The notes under the pieces were generated by a model. It had not been told where the DNA came from and did not search any database. It was given only the letters and a program-made list of their open reading frames with translations. The translations under genes were made by a program, and so were the position numbers. A DNA stretch of 15,541 nucleotides from UBA9865 sp035647835 (GTDB lineage Bacteria; Bacillota; Dethiobacteria; Dethiobacterales; Dethiobacteraceae). Positions within the stretch are counted from its first letter, which is position 1. Each line of letters begins with the position of its first letter. Location of the stretch: NCBI GenBank assembly GCA_035647835.1, contig DASRMS010000110.1:1-15541 (forward strand), read 5' to 3'. Below are positions 1 to 6,492 of the stretch, one piece after another.

Positions 1-14
1 TTACTTAATTGATT

Positions 15-20
15 AAGGAG
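15..20 (+). promoter_or_regulatory. Ribosome-binding site deciding the TTG start of the ArsR gene
   Basis: AAGGAG lies seven bases before the TTG at 28. No ATG or GTG is better placed, so this site supports a TTG start and gives the protein its expected N-terminus. Confidence 0.75.
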
Positions 21-27
21 AAAAACA

Positions 28-372
28 TTGGCTGAATTATTGGAAATTCTAAAATCACTTGCCGACGAAACCAGATATCAGCTGTTAAAGCTGCTCTTAC
101 AACATGATTATTGTGTTGGTGCCCTAGCCCAAAAGTTAAACATCTCTGAATCTGCCGTCTCACAACATCTGAAAATTCTTCGCCAGACTGGCCTAATTAA
201 AGGCGATAAACGCGGCTACTATACCCATTACTATGTAGAGCGCGAGCTGTTAAAACAAGCAGCTAAAGATTTAAATCAACTTTCGCACTTAGTACCATGT
301 AGTACTGCGTGTCACCAAACCGATAAATGCAGCAGAAACTGCGAAGGGAGGGGAAAACATGAGCAAGCCTGA
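28..372 (+). CDS. ArsR-family winged-helix transcriptional regulator with Cys-rich tail
   Basis: This is a 114-residue DNA-binding repressor of the ArsR/SmtB type. The start is a TTG at 28, seven bases after AAGGAG at 15-20. Residues 5-70 form the winged helix-turn-helix: the family motif LADETRYQLL at about 11-20, the recognition helix around ESAVSQHLKILRQ (41-53), and the wing around KGDKRGYYTHYYV (58-70). The classical ELCVCDL arsenic site is absent; that segment reads DYCVGAL and keeps one cysteine (C29). Instead, the C-terminus carries four cysteines (C91, C95, C101, C105) as two CxxxC pairs, with H96 beside the first. By inference this tail binds a metal or senses thiol chemistry. The gene overlaps the next mini-gene by 14 nt, so the two are probably translationally coupled, and the ABC exporter downstream is the likely target. 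The family call is firm; the inducer is unknown. Confidence 0.93.
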   Translation: MAELLEILKSLADETRYQLLKLLLQHDYCVGALAQKLNISESAVSQHLKILRQTGLIKGDKRGYYTHYYVERELLKQAAKDLNQLSHLVPCSTACHQTDKCSRNCEGRGKHEQA

Positions 373-487
373 TTGTGAACATCCCGAATTAAGACCGGAG
401 GACGGGAAATGCAGCGCAGAACAAATTAGAAAGTGTCACGGCAAAGACAAAACTCACCCTAGCCACGCCAAAGACAACAAAGAATAG
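359..487 (+). CDS. 42-residue Cys/His-rich mini-protein
   Basis: This short frame starts at an ATG at 359, inside the end of the ArsR gene, behind a good ribosome-binding site (GGGAGGGG at 345-352), and ends with TAG at 485-487. It encodes 42 residues with C6, C18 and C26 and several histidines (H8, H27, H33, H36). Its core contains CEHPELRPEDGKC (6-18) and EQIRKCHG (21-28). I have the impression of having seen similar very short proteins beside ArsR-type genes in anaerobic Bacillota, but I cannot check this. The spacing of Cys and His suggests metal binding, as a small metallochaperone or zinc-ribbon-like peptide; that is inference. The overlap with the regulator implies coupled translation. 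No enzymatic function is claimed. Confidence 0.72.
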   Translation: MSKPDCEHPELRPEDGKCSAEQIRKCHGKDKTHPSHAKDNKE

Positions 488-503
488 ACAATATTTGCTG
501 TTG

Positions 504-546
504 GACATGAACAAGATAGAAAATCTTATTCATGTCAATTTTTTTC
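504..546 (+). terminator. Rho-independent terminator or attenuator hairpin between mini-protein and exporter
   Basis: Bases 504-517 pair with 523-536 (14 positions, one C/A mismatch) around a five-base loop at 518-522. A run of seven T follows at 539-545. The stem is A/T-rich but long. It ends 17 nt after the mini-protein stop codon and just before the exporter's ribosome-binding site at 548. It could end the arsR-type transcript or act as an attenuator that lets part of the transcription through to the exporter. Confidence 0.72.
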
Positions 547-563
547 TAAAGGAGGTAGGATAT

Positions 564-1535
564 TTGAGTACTACAATCATAGAAGTAAACCAACTTAGTA
601 AACACTTTGATGATTTTAAAGCTGTTGACGAAATCAGTTTTTCCGTCAACAACGGCGAAGTCTTTGGTTTTCTTGGTCCCAATGGTGCAGGCAAGACAAC
701 GACCATAAATATGCTCACCGGATTGGCCAGACCCACCTCGGGCTCCATTCTTATTGCTGGTGAGGATGGTATTAAGCACATAAAAAAAGTACAGCAGCTG
801 ATTGGTATTGTACCTGATGAGAGCAATCTGTACGATGAAATGAGTGGTTTAGAAAACCTGATCTTTTGTGCCTCGCTGTATGGCCTGGAGAAACAAGAAC
901 GAGAAAGCCGGGCTAAACAACTATTAGACCAATTTGGTCTGGCTAATACTGGCAAAAGGTCGTTCAAAGCTTATTCCAAAGGCATGAAACGTAAGCTAAC
1001 TATTGCCGCCGGCATCATCCATCAACCGCAAATTCTCTTTCTTGATGAACCCACTACCGGCATTGATGTGGAAAGTGCCCGGCAAATAAGAAAACTTCTT
1101 CAAGAACTTAACCACTATGGTACGACCATCTTTTTAACCACACACTACATAGAAGAAGCAGAAAGACTCTGTAACAGAGTTGGTTTCATCGTCGAAGGAA
1201 AGGTTGTGCGTATTGGCGGGCTTAGCGAGTTAATGCAGGATGCACAACAAGATAATATTGTAGAATTTGCTTTAGAGAGCAACAGCACAGATCTGCAAAA
1301 GGCTTTAGAAAAAGAGTTTCCCAAAACTAAAATCACCAAACTTGAAGATGATAAAATCAGAATTAGTTCACCGGTAAGGATTGAACTAATGCCCTTTATG
1401 AACTTTTTCGCCCAAGCGCAGGTGCCAGTCTATGAAGCCAAAGTAATCCATCCTTCGCTAGAAGATGTCTTTGTCAAAATAACAGGTATCGAGCTGAGTA
1501 AAATGAAAAAGGAAAAGGAGGGCCGCAAAAAATGA
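564..1535 (+). CDS. ABC-2 type exporter, ATP-binding subunit
   Basis: This is a cytoplasmic ATPase subunit that would power the permease encoded next to it (DrrA/NatA-like family). I place the start at TTG 564, seven bases after AAAGGAGGT (548-556), giving 323 residues. The in-frame ATG at 495 would put codons across the upstream hairpin and has no ribosome-binding site. Motifs: Walker A GPNGAGKTT (38-46), signature YSKGM (137-141), Walker B with FLDEP (D161, E162), and H-loop histidine H194. The Q-loop position reads VPDES, with aspartate at D85 where most ABC ATPases have glutamine. Residues after about 215 form the C-terminal extension common in this family. The stop overlaps the permease start by 4 nt (ATGA). 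The substrate is unknown. Confidence 0.93.
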   Translation: MSTTIIEVNQLSKHFDDFKAVDEISFSVNNGEVFGFLGPNGAGKTTTINMLTGLARPTSGSILIAGEDGIKHIKKVQQLIGIVPDESNLYDEMSGLENLIFCASLYGLEKQERESRAKQLLDQFGLANTGKRSFKAYSKGMKRKLTIAAGIIHQPQILFLDEPTTGIDVESARQIRKLLQELNHYGTTIFLTTHYIEEAERLCNRVGFIVEGKVVRIGGLSELMQDAQQDNIVEFALESNSTDLQKALEKEFPKTKITKLEDDKIRISSPVRIELMPFMNFFAQAQVPVYEAKVIHPSLEDVFVKITGIELSKMKKEKEGRKK

Positions 1536-2266
1536 ACAAATCCATTGCCTTTTGGAGTATCCTGATGAAGGATATGAAAAACTATTATCTAAAGCCGCCT
1601 AACATTAGTTGGGGCATCATCTTCCCCATCTCCTGGACACTGATGTTTTTTGTTCGTTCGCAAAGTGCCGTAGATATCAGAGGTATCTTGCCAGGAGTGA
1701 TGGCGCTCTCCATTCTGTTTGGGACAACCTCTATGCTGGCAGTCACTATTACTTTTGAACGCAAAAGCCGCTCTTTTGAACGTCTACTGCTAGCCCCCAT
1801 CAGCCTAAACATATTAATGTTGGCCAAAACAACAGGCGCCATCCTCTTTGGCGTTATCAATGCTTTTATCCCTGTTTTCTTTGCTTCCTTTCTCGCAGAC
1901 CTATCCGGTATCAATTGGGGAGCTGCCGTGCTAAGTGTTGTACTAATTGCCGTGACCTCTACTTTCTTAGGCTTGTTTATTGCCGTCTCTGTCAGCGAGG
2001 TATTTGAAGCACAAACATTCTCCAACTTTTTTCGCTTCCCCATGATGTTTCTCTGTGGGTTATTTATCCCCATTCCGAATCTACCGGCAGTAGTTAGACC
2101 ACTCTCTTTTTTGCTGCCCCTAACCTATGGCGCCGATATCTTAAAAACAGCAATCAATCATACTGGCTTTATTGCTCCTTGGTTAAGCTTCATTGTACTG
2201 CTGGCTTTCACCCTCTTTCTTTTCCTCATGAGTACACGTAATATCAAAAAGAAGTGGATTTATTAA
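1532..2266 (+). CDS. ABC-2 type exporter, permease subunit
   Basis: This 244-residue integral membrane protein would form the export channel with the preceding ATPase. About six hydrophobic segments are visible, at roughly residues 25-42, 50-73, 100-122, 128-155, 165-182 and 215-236. The motif TFERKSRSFERLLLAPIS, around residues 74-91, is the typical cytoplasmic loop of ABC2_membrane proteins, where it contacts the ATPase. The ATG start overlaps the ATPase stop by 4 nt, and GGAGG lies just upstream inside the ATPase gene. With the ArsR-type gene upstream, an efflux role for a toxic compound or metal complex is likely, but the substrate cannot be read from the sequence. I see no clear terminator in the 148 bases after the stop. 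Confidence 0.9.
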   Translation: MNKSIAFWSILMKDMKNYYLKPPNISWGIIFPISWTLMFFVRSQSAVDIRGILPGVMALSILFGTTSMLAVTITFERKSRSFERLLLAPISLNILMLAKTTGAILFGVINAFIPVFFASFLADLSGINWGAAVLSVVLIAVTSTFLGLFIAVSVSEVFEAQTFSNFFRFPMMFLCGLFIPIPNLPAVVRPLSFLLPLTYGADILKTAINHTGFIAPWLSFIVLLAFTLFLFLMSTRNIKKKWIY

Positions 2267-2399
2267 ACATCAAGCTGTCCCTACCTCCTCTGACTAGTCT
2301 AAGTTGGTGCCTCCAGCAACAAAAATGCCTCTTCTGTCCTGACGCTGTAATGCATAGCGCACAAATTCGCAGGAAAAACTAAAGCCGCTACTAGAACAA

Positions 2400-2407
2400 A
2401 AGGAGGT
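2400..2407 (+). promoter_or_regulatory. Strong Shine-Dalgarno sequence before a non-canonical start
   Basis: AAGGAGGT is a full match to the anti-SD core. Seven bases later, in the frame of the binding protein, comes ATA at 2415 (also at 2412 and 2418). No ATG, GTG or TTG occurs in frame between this site and the ATG at 2469, which has no SD of its own. Confidence 0.75.
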
Positions 2408-2414
2408 AAGGATA

Positions 2415-3284
2415 ATAATACACAAGCACACCTACAGGACATTCATTTTAGGGATAATCATCGTCGGTATGCTTTCTATTTCTGGCTGCGGGTTGTTTAC
2501 CCAAGGAAACGACAAAGAAACCTTAGTTATCGGAGCAACACCATGGTCTTCGACAATTCCTCCCACTAATATTGTTGCTACAATTTTGGAGGAGCACCTG
2601 GATTATGATGTGCAGATTCAGGAAGTTGATGTTGGCACAGTCTACAGCGGTCTAGCAACAGGCGATATAGATATTTTCGTTGATGCCTGGCTACCCAATA
2701 TGCATGGCAATTACATGCAGGAATATGGCGATCGCATTGATGAAATAAGTGTCAGCTATACAGAAGGGATTCTTGGTTGGGTCGTGCCCACAGATTCTAA
2801 AGTCGAATCCATCGCCGAACTAAATGATTACCGTGATGAGTTTGGCGGACAAATTATCGGTATTGACGCTGGAGCAGGCATGATGGAGACTTCCCAGCAA
2901 ATTATTGACGAATATGATTTAGATTATGAATTGGTTGAAGGTAGTGAGTGGGCGATGCTTACAGAGGTATCACGCCAATTCGACCGCGGAAATTCGGTAC
3001 TTTTCTTAGGGTGGCGCCCGCACTGGATGTTTGCCGAATATGACCTTAAATTTTTAGAAGACCCCAAGGGCTTGTGGCAGCAGGATGAAGTGCGCAACCT
3101 TGCAACCAAAGGATTAGCAGAACGAGCTCCTGAAGCGGTGGCATTTTTAAAGAATTGGCAGATGCCAATCGATGATCTTGAAGATATGATACGTCGTATG
3201 GAGTTAGAAAACGAAGATATTGATGTTTTAGTGGCTGAGTGGCTGCAGGAAAATGAAAGTTTAGTTCAGGAGATGCTGCCGTAA
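2415..3284 (+). CDS. opuAC: Glycine betaine/proline-type ABC transporter, substrate-binding lipoprotein
   Basis: This is an extracytoplasmic lipoprotein of the OpuAC/ProX type that captures quaternary-ammonium osmoprotectants for uptake. The mature part has the family layout: TPWSS near the start, VDAWLP, and GWRPHWMF, which give tryptophans W44, W92, W200 and W204 for the aromatic cage that binds trimethylammonium groups. From ATA 2415 the product has 289 residues with a complete signal peptide: a basic start (HKHTYR), a hydrophobic core, and lipobox ISGC with C25 as the lipidated residue. Starting instead at ATG 2469 leaves only six residues before that cysteine and destroys the signal. So the real start is upstream and appears to be ATA, unless a base has changed. 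The gene is convergent with its permease and ATPase rather than in one operon with them. Function is secure at family level; the exact ligand is inferred. Confidence 0.9.
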   Translation: MIHKHTYRTFILGIIIVGMLSISGCGLFTQGNDKETLVIGATPWSSTIPPTNIVATILEEHLDYDVQIQEVDVGTVYSGLATGDIDIFVDAWLPNMHGNYMQEYGDRIDEISVSYTEGILGWVVPTDSKVESIAELNDYRDEFGGQIIGIDAGAGMMETSQQIIDEYDLDYELVEGSEWAMLTEVSRQFDRGNSVLFLGWRPHWMFAEYDLKFLEDPKGLWQQDEVRNLATKGLAERAPEAVAFLKNWQMPIDDLEDMIRRMELENEDIDVLVAEWLQENESLVQEMLP

Positions 3285-3305
3285 TTACTTAATTTAATCT
3301 AGCTC

Positions 3306-3345
3306 AAAAGCACCGCGGGAACAAATGTTCTCGGCGGTGCTTTTT
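3306..3345. terminator. Bidirectional Rho-independent terminator between convergent opuA-type genes
   Basis: Left arm 3306-3322 pairs with right arm 3327-3345, with one bulged G at 3333 and a four-base loop AAAT at 3323-3326. The plus strand ends in five T (3341-3345). On the minus strand the same hairpin is followed by four T. It sits 21 nt after the binding-protein stop and 51 nt past the permease stop, so it can serve both genes; termination should be stronger on the plus strand. Confidence 0.9.
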
Positions 3346-3396
3346 GCTAAGCCATTACGACTAAACATCAAATAAACGAGCTATTTAGCAAGTAAG

Positions 3397-4281
3397 CTAA
3401 TTAAAATCTTTCTTACTTTTACCTAAAGACTGAGAAATGCGATCCAAAACAATAGCTAAAATCACAATACTTATACCACCCTCAAAACCAGTACCCACAC
3501 GGACGCGCATAATACCACGCAGCACAACACTGCCTAACCCACCGGCTCCGATCATCGCCGCAATGACGACCATTGCTAATGCCATCATAATGGTTTGGTT
3601 GATGCCGGCCATAATCGTAGGCAAAGCAAGTGGGAATTCCACATCAACCAACAGCTGTCGTGGTGAACTACCAAAAGCTTTAGCTGCTTCAATAATATCA
3701 GCCGGCACTTGACGAATACCAAGACTCGTCATGCGCACCGCAGGCGGCATGGAGAAAACAACCGTACTTATGACGGCCGGTACACTCCCCATGCCAAAGA
3801 AAATCAAGGCAGGAATCAAGTAAACAAAACTGGGCATAGTCTGCATCAGGTCTAGAACTGGGCGGAAAACACCGGCAACGGAATCATTTTTCGCCGCTAG
3901 AATTCCCAGTGTCACCCCGACAAAAACAGAAATCAAAGTTGCTGTCAAAATCAGGGCTAAAGTAATCATGGTCTCTTCCCACAAGCCAAGGCTGCCCACA
4001 AAAAAGAAACCCGCGACCGTAAATAAAGCCAAACCCCGACCATTCAGGCGCCAAGCAAGGTATGTGAAAACGGCCATAATCAATATTGCCGGCAGCCACA
4101 GAATAAAGGATTCAATATAAGTAAATGTGGTACCAACTAGCAGATTGATAAAATCAAACAACGCAATCAAATTCAAGCCCATCCAGTCCACTAAACTTTC
4201 AATCCACTTCGCTAGTGGCAGCTCAACTAGTTGTAAAGAAGTAAAGACATTTATTAACCATTGTCCAAAATTAGCTGGCAT
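3397..4281 (-). CDS. opuAB: Glycine betaine/proline-type ABC transporter, permease
   Basis: This is an integral membrane permease of the OpuAB/ProW family, 294 residues from the ATG at 4281, which lies behind GAGGAGG. The in-frame ATG at 4302 overlaps that ribosome-binding site and is unlikely to be used. Hydrophobic segments occupy roughly residues 38-58, 60-75, 84-100, 105-130, 150-175, 230-255 and 268-283. The cytoplasmic EAA loop, which docks on the ATPase, is at about 198-227 (EAAKAFGSSPRQLL). The start overlaps the end of the ATPase gene by 11 nt, so the two are coupled. The partner binding protein is on the opposite strand, downstream and convergent. Assignment to the osmoprotectant uptake family is clear from the EAA loop and neighbours. 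Confidence 0.93.
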   Translation of the reverse strand: MPANFGQWLINVFTSLQLVELPLAKWIESLVDWMGLNLIALFDFINLLVGTTFTYIESFILWLPAILIMAVFTYLAWRLNGRGLALFTVAGFFFVGSLGLWEETMITLALILTATLISVFVGVTLGILAAKNDSVAGVFRPVLDLMQTMPSFVYLIPALIFFGMGSVPAVISTVVFSMPPAVRMTSLGIRQVPADIIEAAKAFGSSPRQLLVDVEFPLALPTIMAGINQTIMMALAMVVIAAMIGAGGLGSVVLRGIMRVRVGTGFEGGISIVILAIVLDRISQSLGKSKKDFN

Positions 4282-5470
4282 CGTTTTTATCCTCCTCTGC
4301 ATCTACCAGACCGGAAAGAACTGAAACACGTACAATAATCCCTAGTAAACGATGCTTATCATCTACCACAGCAAGAGGGAATTTTGCCCTTGTTGCCATG
4401 GGAATCAAATCAAAAACCTGTGTATCCGGAGCTGTGGTAAGCAAATCAGTAGTTAATACTTTTTCCATTTCCTTATGTTCTTTGATTGCCTCAATAGCAC
4501 TTTCAGCCGTAATCAGACCTTTTAGTTCACGATTACGATTAACTACAAACACACTAGAAATACGGGCCTCTGCCATTTTGCGCAGAGCCACACGGGGACC
4601 GTCTTTAGTGGTAATTAATGCATCAGGCTTTTGCATAATGTTTTCGGCAGTCAAGACATGAGCGCGGTTAACACCGCGAATAAACGCAGCAACATAATCA
4701 TTGGCCGGGCTGGTAAGAATTCCTTCTGCCGTATCTAACTGGACAATTTCACCGTCTTTCATGACAGCAATCCGGTCACCCAATTTCAAAGCTTCATCAA
4801 GATCGTGCGTAATAAAAACAATTGTTTTCTGCAAACGGGCCTGCAAATCCATTAACTCTTCCTGCATGTCACGTCGAATGAGTGGATCCAAAGCACTGAA
4901 CGGCTCATCCATTAAAAGAATATCAGGTTCAATAGCTAGAGCACGAGATAAACCAACTCTCTGCTGCATCCCTCCACTTAACTGATCAGGATATTTATCT
5001 TTCCAGACACCCAGATCAACTGTTTCTAGTACTTCCAACGCTCTTTTCCGGCGTTCGTCAGGAGCAACACCTTGCAGCTTAAGACCATATTCCACATTCT
5101 CCAAGACTGTACGATGAGGAAATAGGGCGAAACGCTGAAAAACCATGCCAAATTTTTGACGGCGCAGTTCACGCAATTGGGTGTCGTTCAAACTTGTTAA
5201 ATCCTGACGATCAACCAACACACTACCCTGTGTAGGTTCAATCAAGCGGTTAAGGCAGCGCAAAAGGGTTGACTTTCCACTACCAGAAAGCCCCATAACC
5301 ACAAAAAACTCACCTTCATTAACAGTAAAGGAAACATCTCTCAGTGCAACAGTCAATCCCATTTTTTTTTGCACTTCATCTTTTGACAGACCTTGCTCTA
5401 AGGCCGAGACCGCCCTTTGTGGGTCAGAGCCAAAAACCTTGTATAAATTCTTTACCTGTAACTTTTCCAT
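4271..5470 (-). CDS. opuAA: Glycine betaine/proline-type ABC transporter, ATPase with CBS domains
   Basis: This 399-residue cytoplasmic ATPase drives osmoprotectant uptake. The family-typical insertion between the first strand and Walker A (about residues 14-40) is present. Motifs: Walker A GLSGSGKST (60-68), Q-loop Q112, signature LSGGM (164-168), Walker B LLMDEP with D188 and E189, and H-loop H222. Residues from about 280 to 385 form two CBS repeats; in OpuA-type transporters these sense ionic strength or cyclic-di-AMP and gate activity, so post-translational osmotic control is likely here too. The ATG at 5470 follows GGAGG by ten bases. The gene is first in a two-gene minus-strand unit with the permease. 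A hairpin terminator about 100 nt upstream separates it from the YbjQ-type gene or might act in its leader. Confidence 0.95.
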   Translation of the reverse strand: MEKLQVKNLYKVFGSDPQRAVSALEQGLSKDEVQKKMGLTVALRDVSFTVNEGEFFVVMGLSGSGKSTLLRCLNRLIEPTQGSVLVDRQDLTSLNDTQLRELRRQKFGMVFQRFALFPHRTVLENVEYGLKLQGVAPDERRKRALEVLETVDLGVWKDKYPDQLSGGMQQRVGLSRALAIEPDILLMDEPFSALDPLIRRDMQEELMDLQARLQKTIVFITHDLDEALKLGDRIAVMKDGEIVQLDTAEGILTSPANDYVAAFIRGVNRAHVLTAENIMQKPDALITTKDGPRVALRKMAEARISSVFVVNRNRELKGLITAESAIEAIKEHKEMEKVLTTDLLTTAPDTQVFDLIPMATRAKFPLAVVDDKHRLLGIIVRVSVLSGLVDAEEDKNDAS

Positions 5471-5573
5471 CGCGTTTTATCCTCCATTTTGCAGCTAGCA
5501 AGATTACCACCGACAGTTTTAAATTTCCCTAAATACCACAAAATAACCACTTGGGAAGTTTAGACTACTGAGT

Positions 5574-5622
5574 CCACGTAAAAAAAGAAGAGCAAACAAA
5601 ACTGAATTTGTTCACTCTTCTC
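5574..5622 (-). terminator. Rho-independent terminator (minus strand)
   Basis: The arms AGAAGAG (5586-5592) and CTCTTCT (5615-5621) pair, followed inward by two mismatches and six more pairs around the loop ACTGAA. On the minus strand the hairpin runs into about seven T (5580-5586). It lies about 100 nt after the YbjQ-type stop and about 100 nt before the opuAA-type start. It is best read as the end of the YbjQ unit, less likely as an attenuator in the transporter leader. Confidence 0.75.
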
Positions 5623-5724
5623 GTTCATCTTTATGGGGTCACTCTATTGAGACAATGGTTACTTTTTCCTCCTAACCATGAATATCCCTTGTCTGACAAA
5701 ACGCTTCCCAGTACCACTTCTAAG
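5623..5724 (-). other. 3' untranslated stretch with a hairpin that displays an SD-like loop
   Basis: Between the YbjQ-type stop and the terminator, bases 5655-5661 pair with 5673-5679 (seven pairs). On the minus strand the eleven-base loop contains GGAGG. No open frame of useful length follows the SD-like motif. An outer GACAA/TTGTC pairing with a bulge is also possible. The stretch may be just a structured 3' end; no function is assigned. Confidence 0.3.
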
Positions 5725-6036
5725 CTATTTAAACTTTGCCGCCGTGCCGTACGCCATAACTTCTGCCGCCCCGCTCATAATCGCTGTCGACGCGTAGCGG
5801 ATGTTGACAACAGCGTCTGCCCCCAATGCTGCCGCATCCTCCATCATTCTTTTCGTAGCCAAAGCCCGAGCCTCATTCATCATTTTATTATATTCTTTTA
5901 ACTCCCCGCCCACGAGATGTTTAAAAAACTGGGTGATATCACGACCAGCATTTCTGGTTTGGATAGTACTGCCTTTCACCAAGCCCAGCATTTCCAAATC
6001 CTTGCCCGCTATGTAATCAGTATTTACTAAGATCAT
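5725..6036 (-). CDS. YbjQ family (UPF0145/DUF74) protein
   Basis: This small soluble protein of about 103 residues belongs to the YbjQ/UPF0145 family, known as a putative heavy-metal-binding domain whose role is still unclear. Family features seen: an N-terminal strand ILVNTDYIAGK, GLVKGSTIQTRNAGRDI, a long helix KEYNKMMNEARALATKRM, and the C-terminal ADAVVNIRYAST and EVMAYGTAAKF. I prefer ATG 6036, because relatives begin close to this point and AAGGAG is 11 bases upstream; a GTG at 6045 is possible but only two bases from that SD. The start lies inside the end of the preceding small membrane-protein gene (20-nt overlap), so the two are coupled. YbjQ proteins form homo-oligomeric rings; whether this one works at the membrane with its neighbour is inference. 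Confidence 0.88.
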   Translation of the reverse strand: MILVNTDYIAGKDLEMLGLVKGSTIQTRNAGRDITQFFKHLVGGELKEYNKMMNEARALATKRMMEDAAALGADAVVNIRYASTAIMSGAAEVMAYGTAAKFK

Positions 6037-6250
6037 CGTCTTCACCGCTCCTTATTTCTTTAATTCTTTCAATTAACACATAGATACTAACGCTAATTAG
6101 CGCCAAGGGAATGGCAATTGCTAAGATCCTCGCCATTAGCGGCAGAGGCTGCAGCAAAGACATACGTGAGATAAATGCAAAATACAGCACCACTATTAGT
6201 GTAACAATCACAGGAGCAATGATCTTTTTTGCCTGCTTGCCCATCACCAT
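6017..6250 (-). CDS. Small two-helix membrane protein upstream of the YbjQ-type gene
   Basis: I do not recognise this 77-residue protein. It has a short basic N-terminus (MGKQAKK), two hydrophobic segments at roughly residues 9-28 and 37-60, and a charged tail ending in RIKEIRSGEDDDLSKY. The ATG at 6250 follows AGAGGAG by about five bases; a TTG at 6265 lies before that site and is unlikely, and an ATG at 6244 is the other option. Its 3' end overlaps the YbjQ-type gene by 20 nt, so the two are probably co-translated and may act together, perhaps with this protein as a membrane anchor. That pairing is inferred from the arrangement only. Confidence 0.75.
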   Translation of the reverse strand: MVMGKQAKKIIAPVIVTLIVVLYFAFISRMSLLQPLPLMARILAIAIPLALISVSIYVLIERIKEIRSGEDDDLSKY

Positions 6251-6429
6251 TTCATCTCCTCTCAACTAACAAAACAATCCTATTATTACAATACTATGCT
6301 GCGTAACAGACATATTGCTTTTTACGGCCATTGTCTCTCGCTTTTCACTTTCTCTCACCTCTCGTTTTACTTCACTTTCATTTTAAGCAACTCATCTAAA
6401 CAATTATAAAACATTTTCTAAACAAGAAC

Positions 6430-6474
6430 AAAAACCTAGGGCAACTGACTAACATCAGCTGCCCCTCTTTTAGG
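6430..6474 (-). terminator. Rho-independent terminator of the MutS-like gene
   Basis: Bases 6439-6448 pair with 6455-6464 around a six-base loop. On the minus strand the single non-Watson-Crick position becomes a G-U pair, and the hairpin runs into TAGG followed by five T. An outer CCTA/TAGG pairing (6435-6438 with 6471-6474) could extend it. It begins 19 nt after the MutS-like stop codon. Confidence 0.78.
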
Positions 6475-6492
6475 TTACATTTTTTATCTGAA

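Noticed and set aside
495..563. N-terminal extension of the exporter ATPase from ATG 495
   Set aside because: It runs through a terminator-like hairpin and lacks a ribosome-binding site, whereas TTG 564 has a near-perfect one and gives the normal family N-terminus.
2267..2399. Search for a terminator, riboswitch or promoter between the exporter permease and the binding-protein gene
   Set aside because: No stable hairpin with a T-run and no well-spaced -35/-10 pair could be supported by eye.
6266..6358. A 30-codon minus-strand frame (GTG start) upstream of the small membrane-protein gene
   Set aside because: The ribosome-binding site is weak, the start lies in low-complexity sequence, and no family or conserved motif is recognisable.
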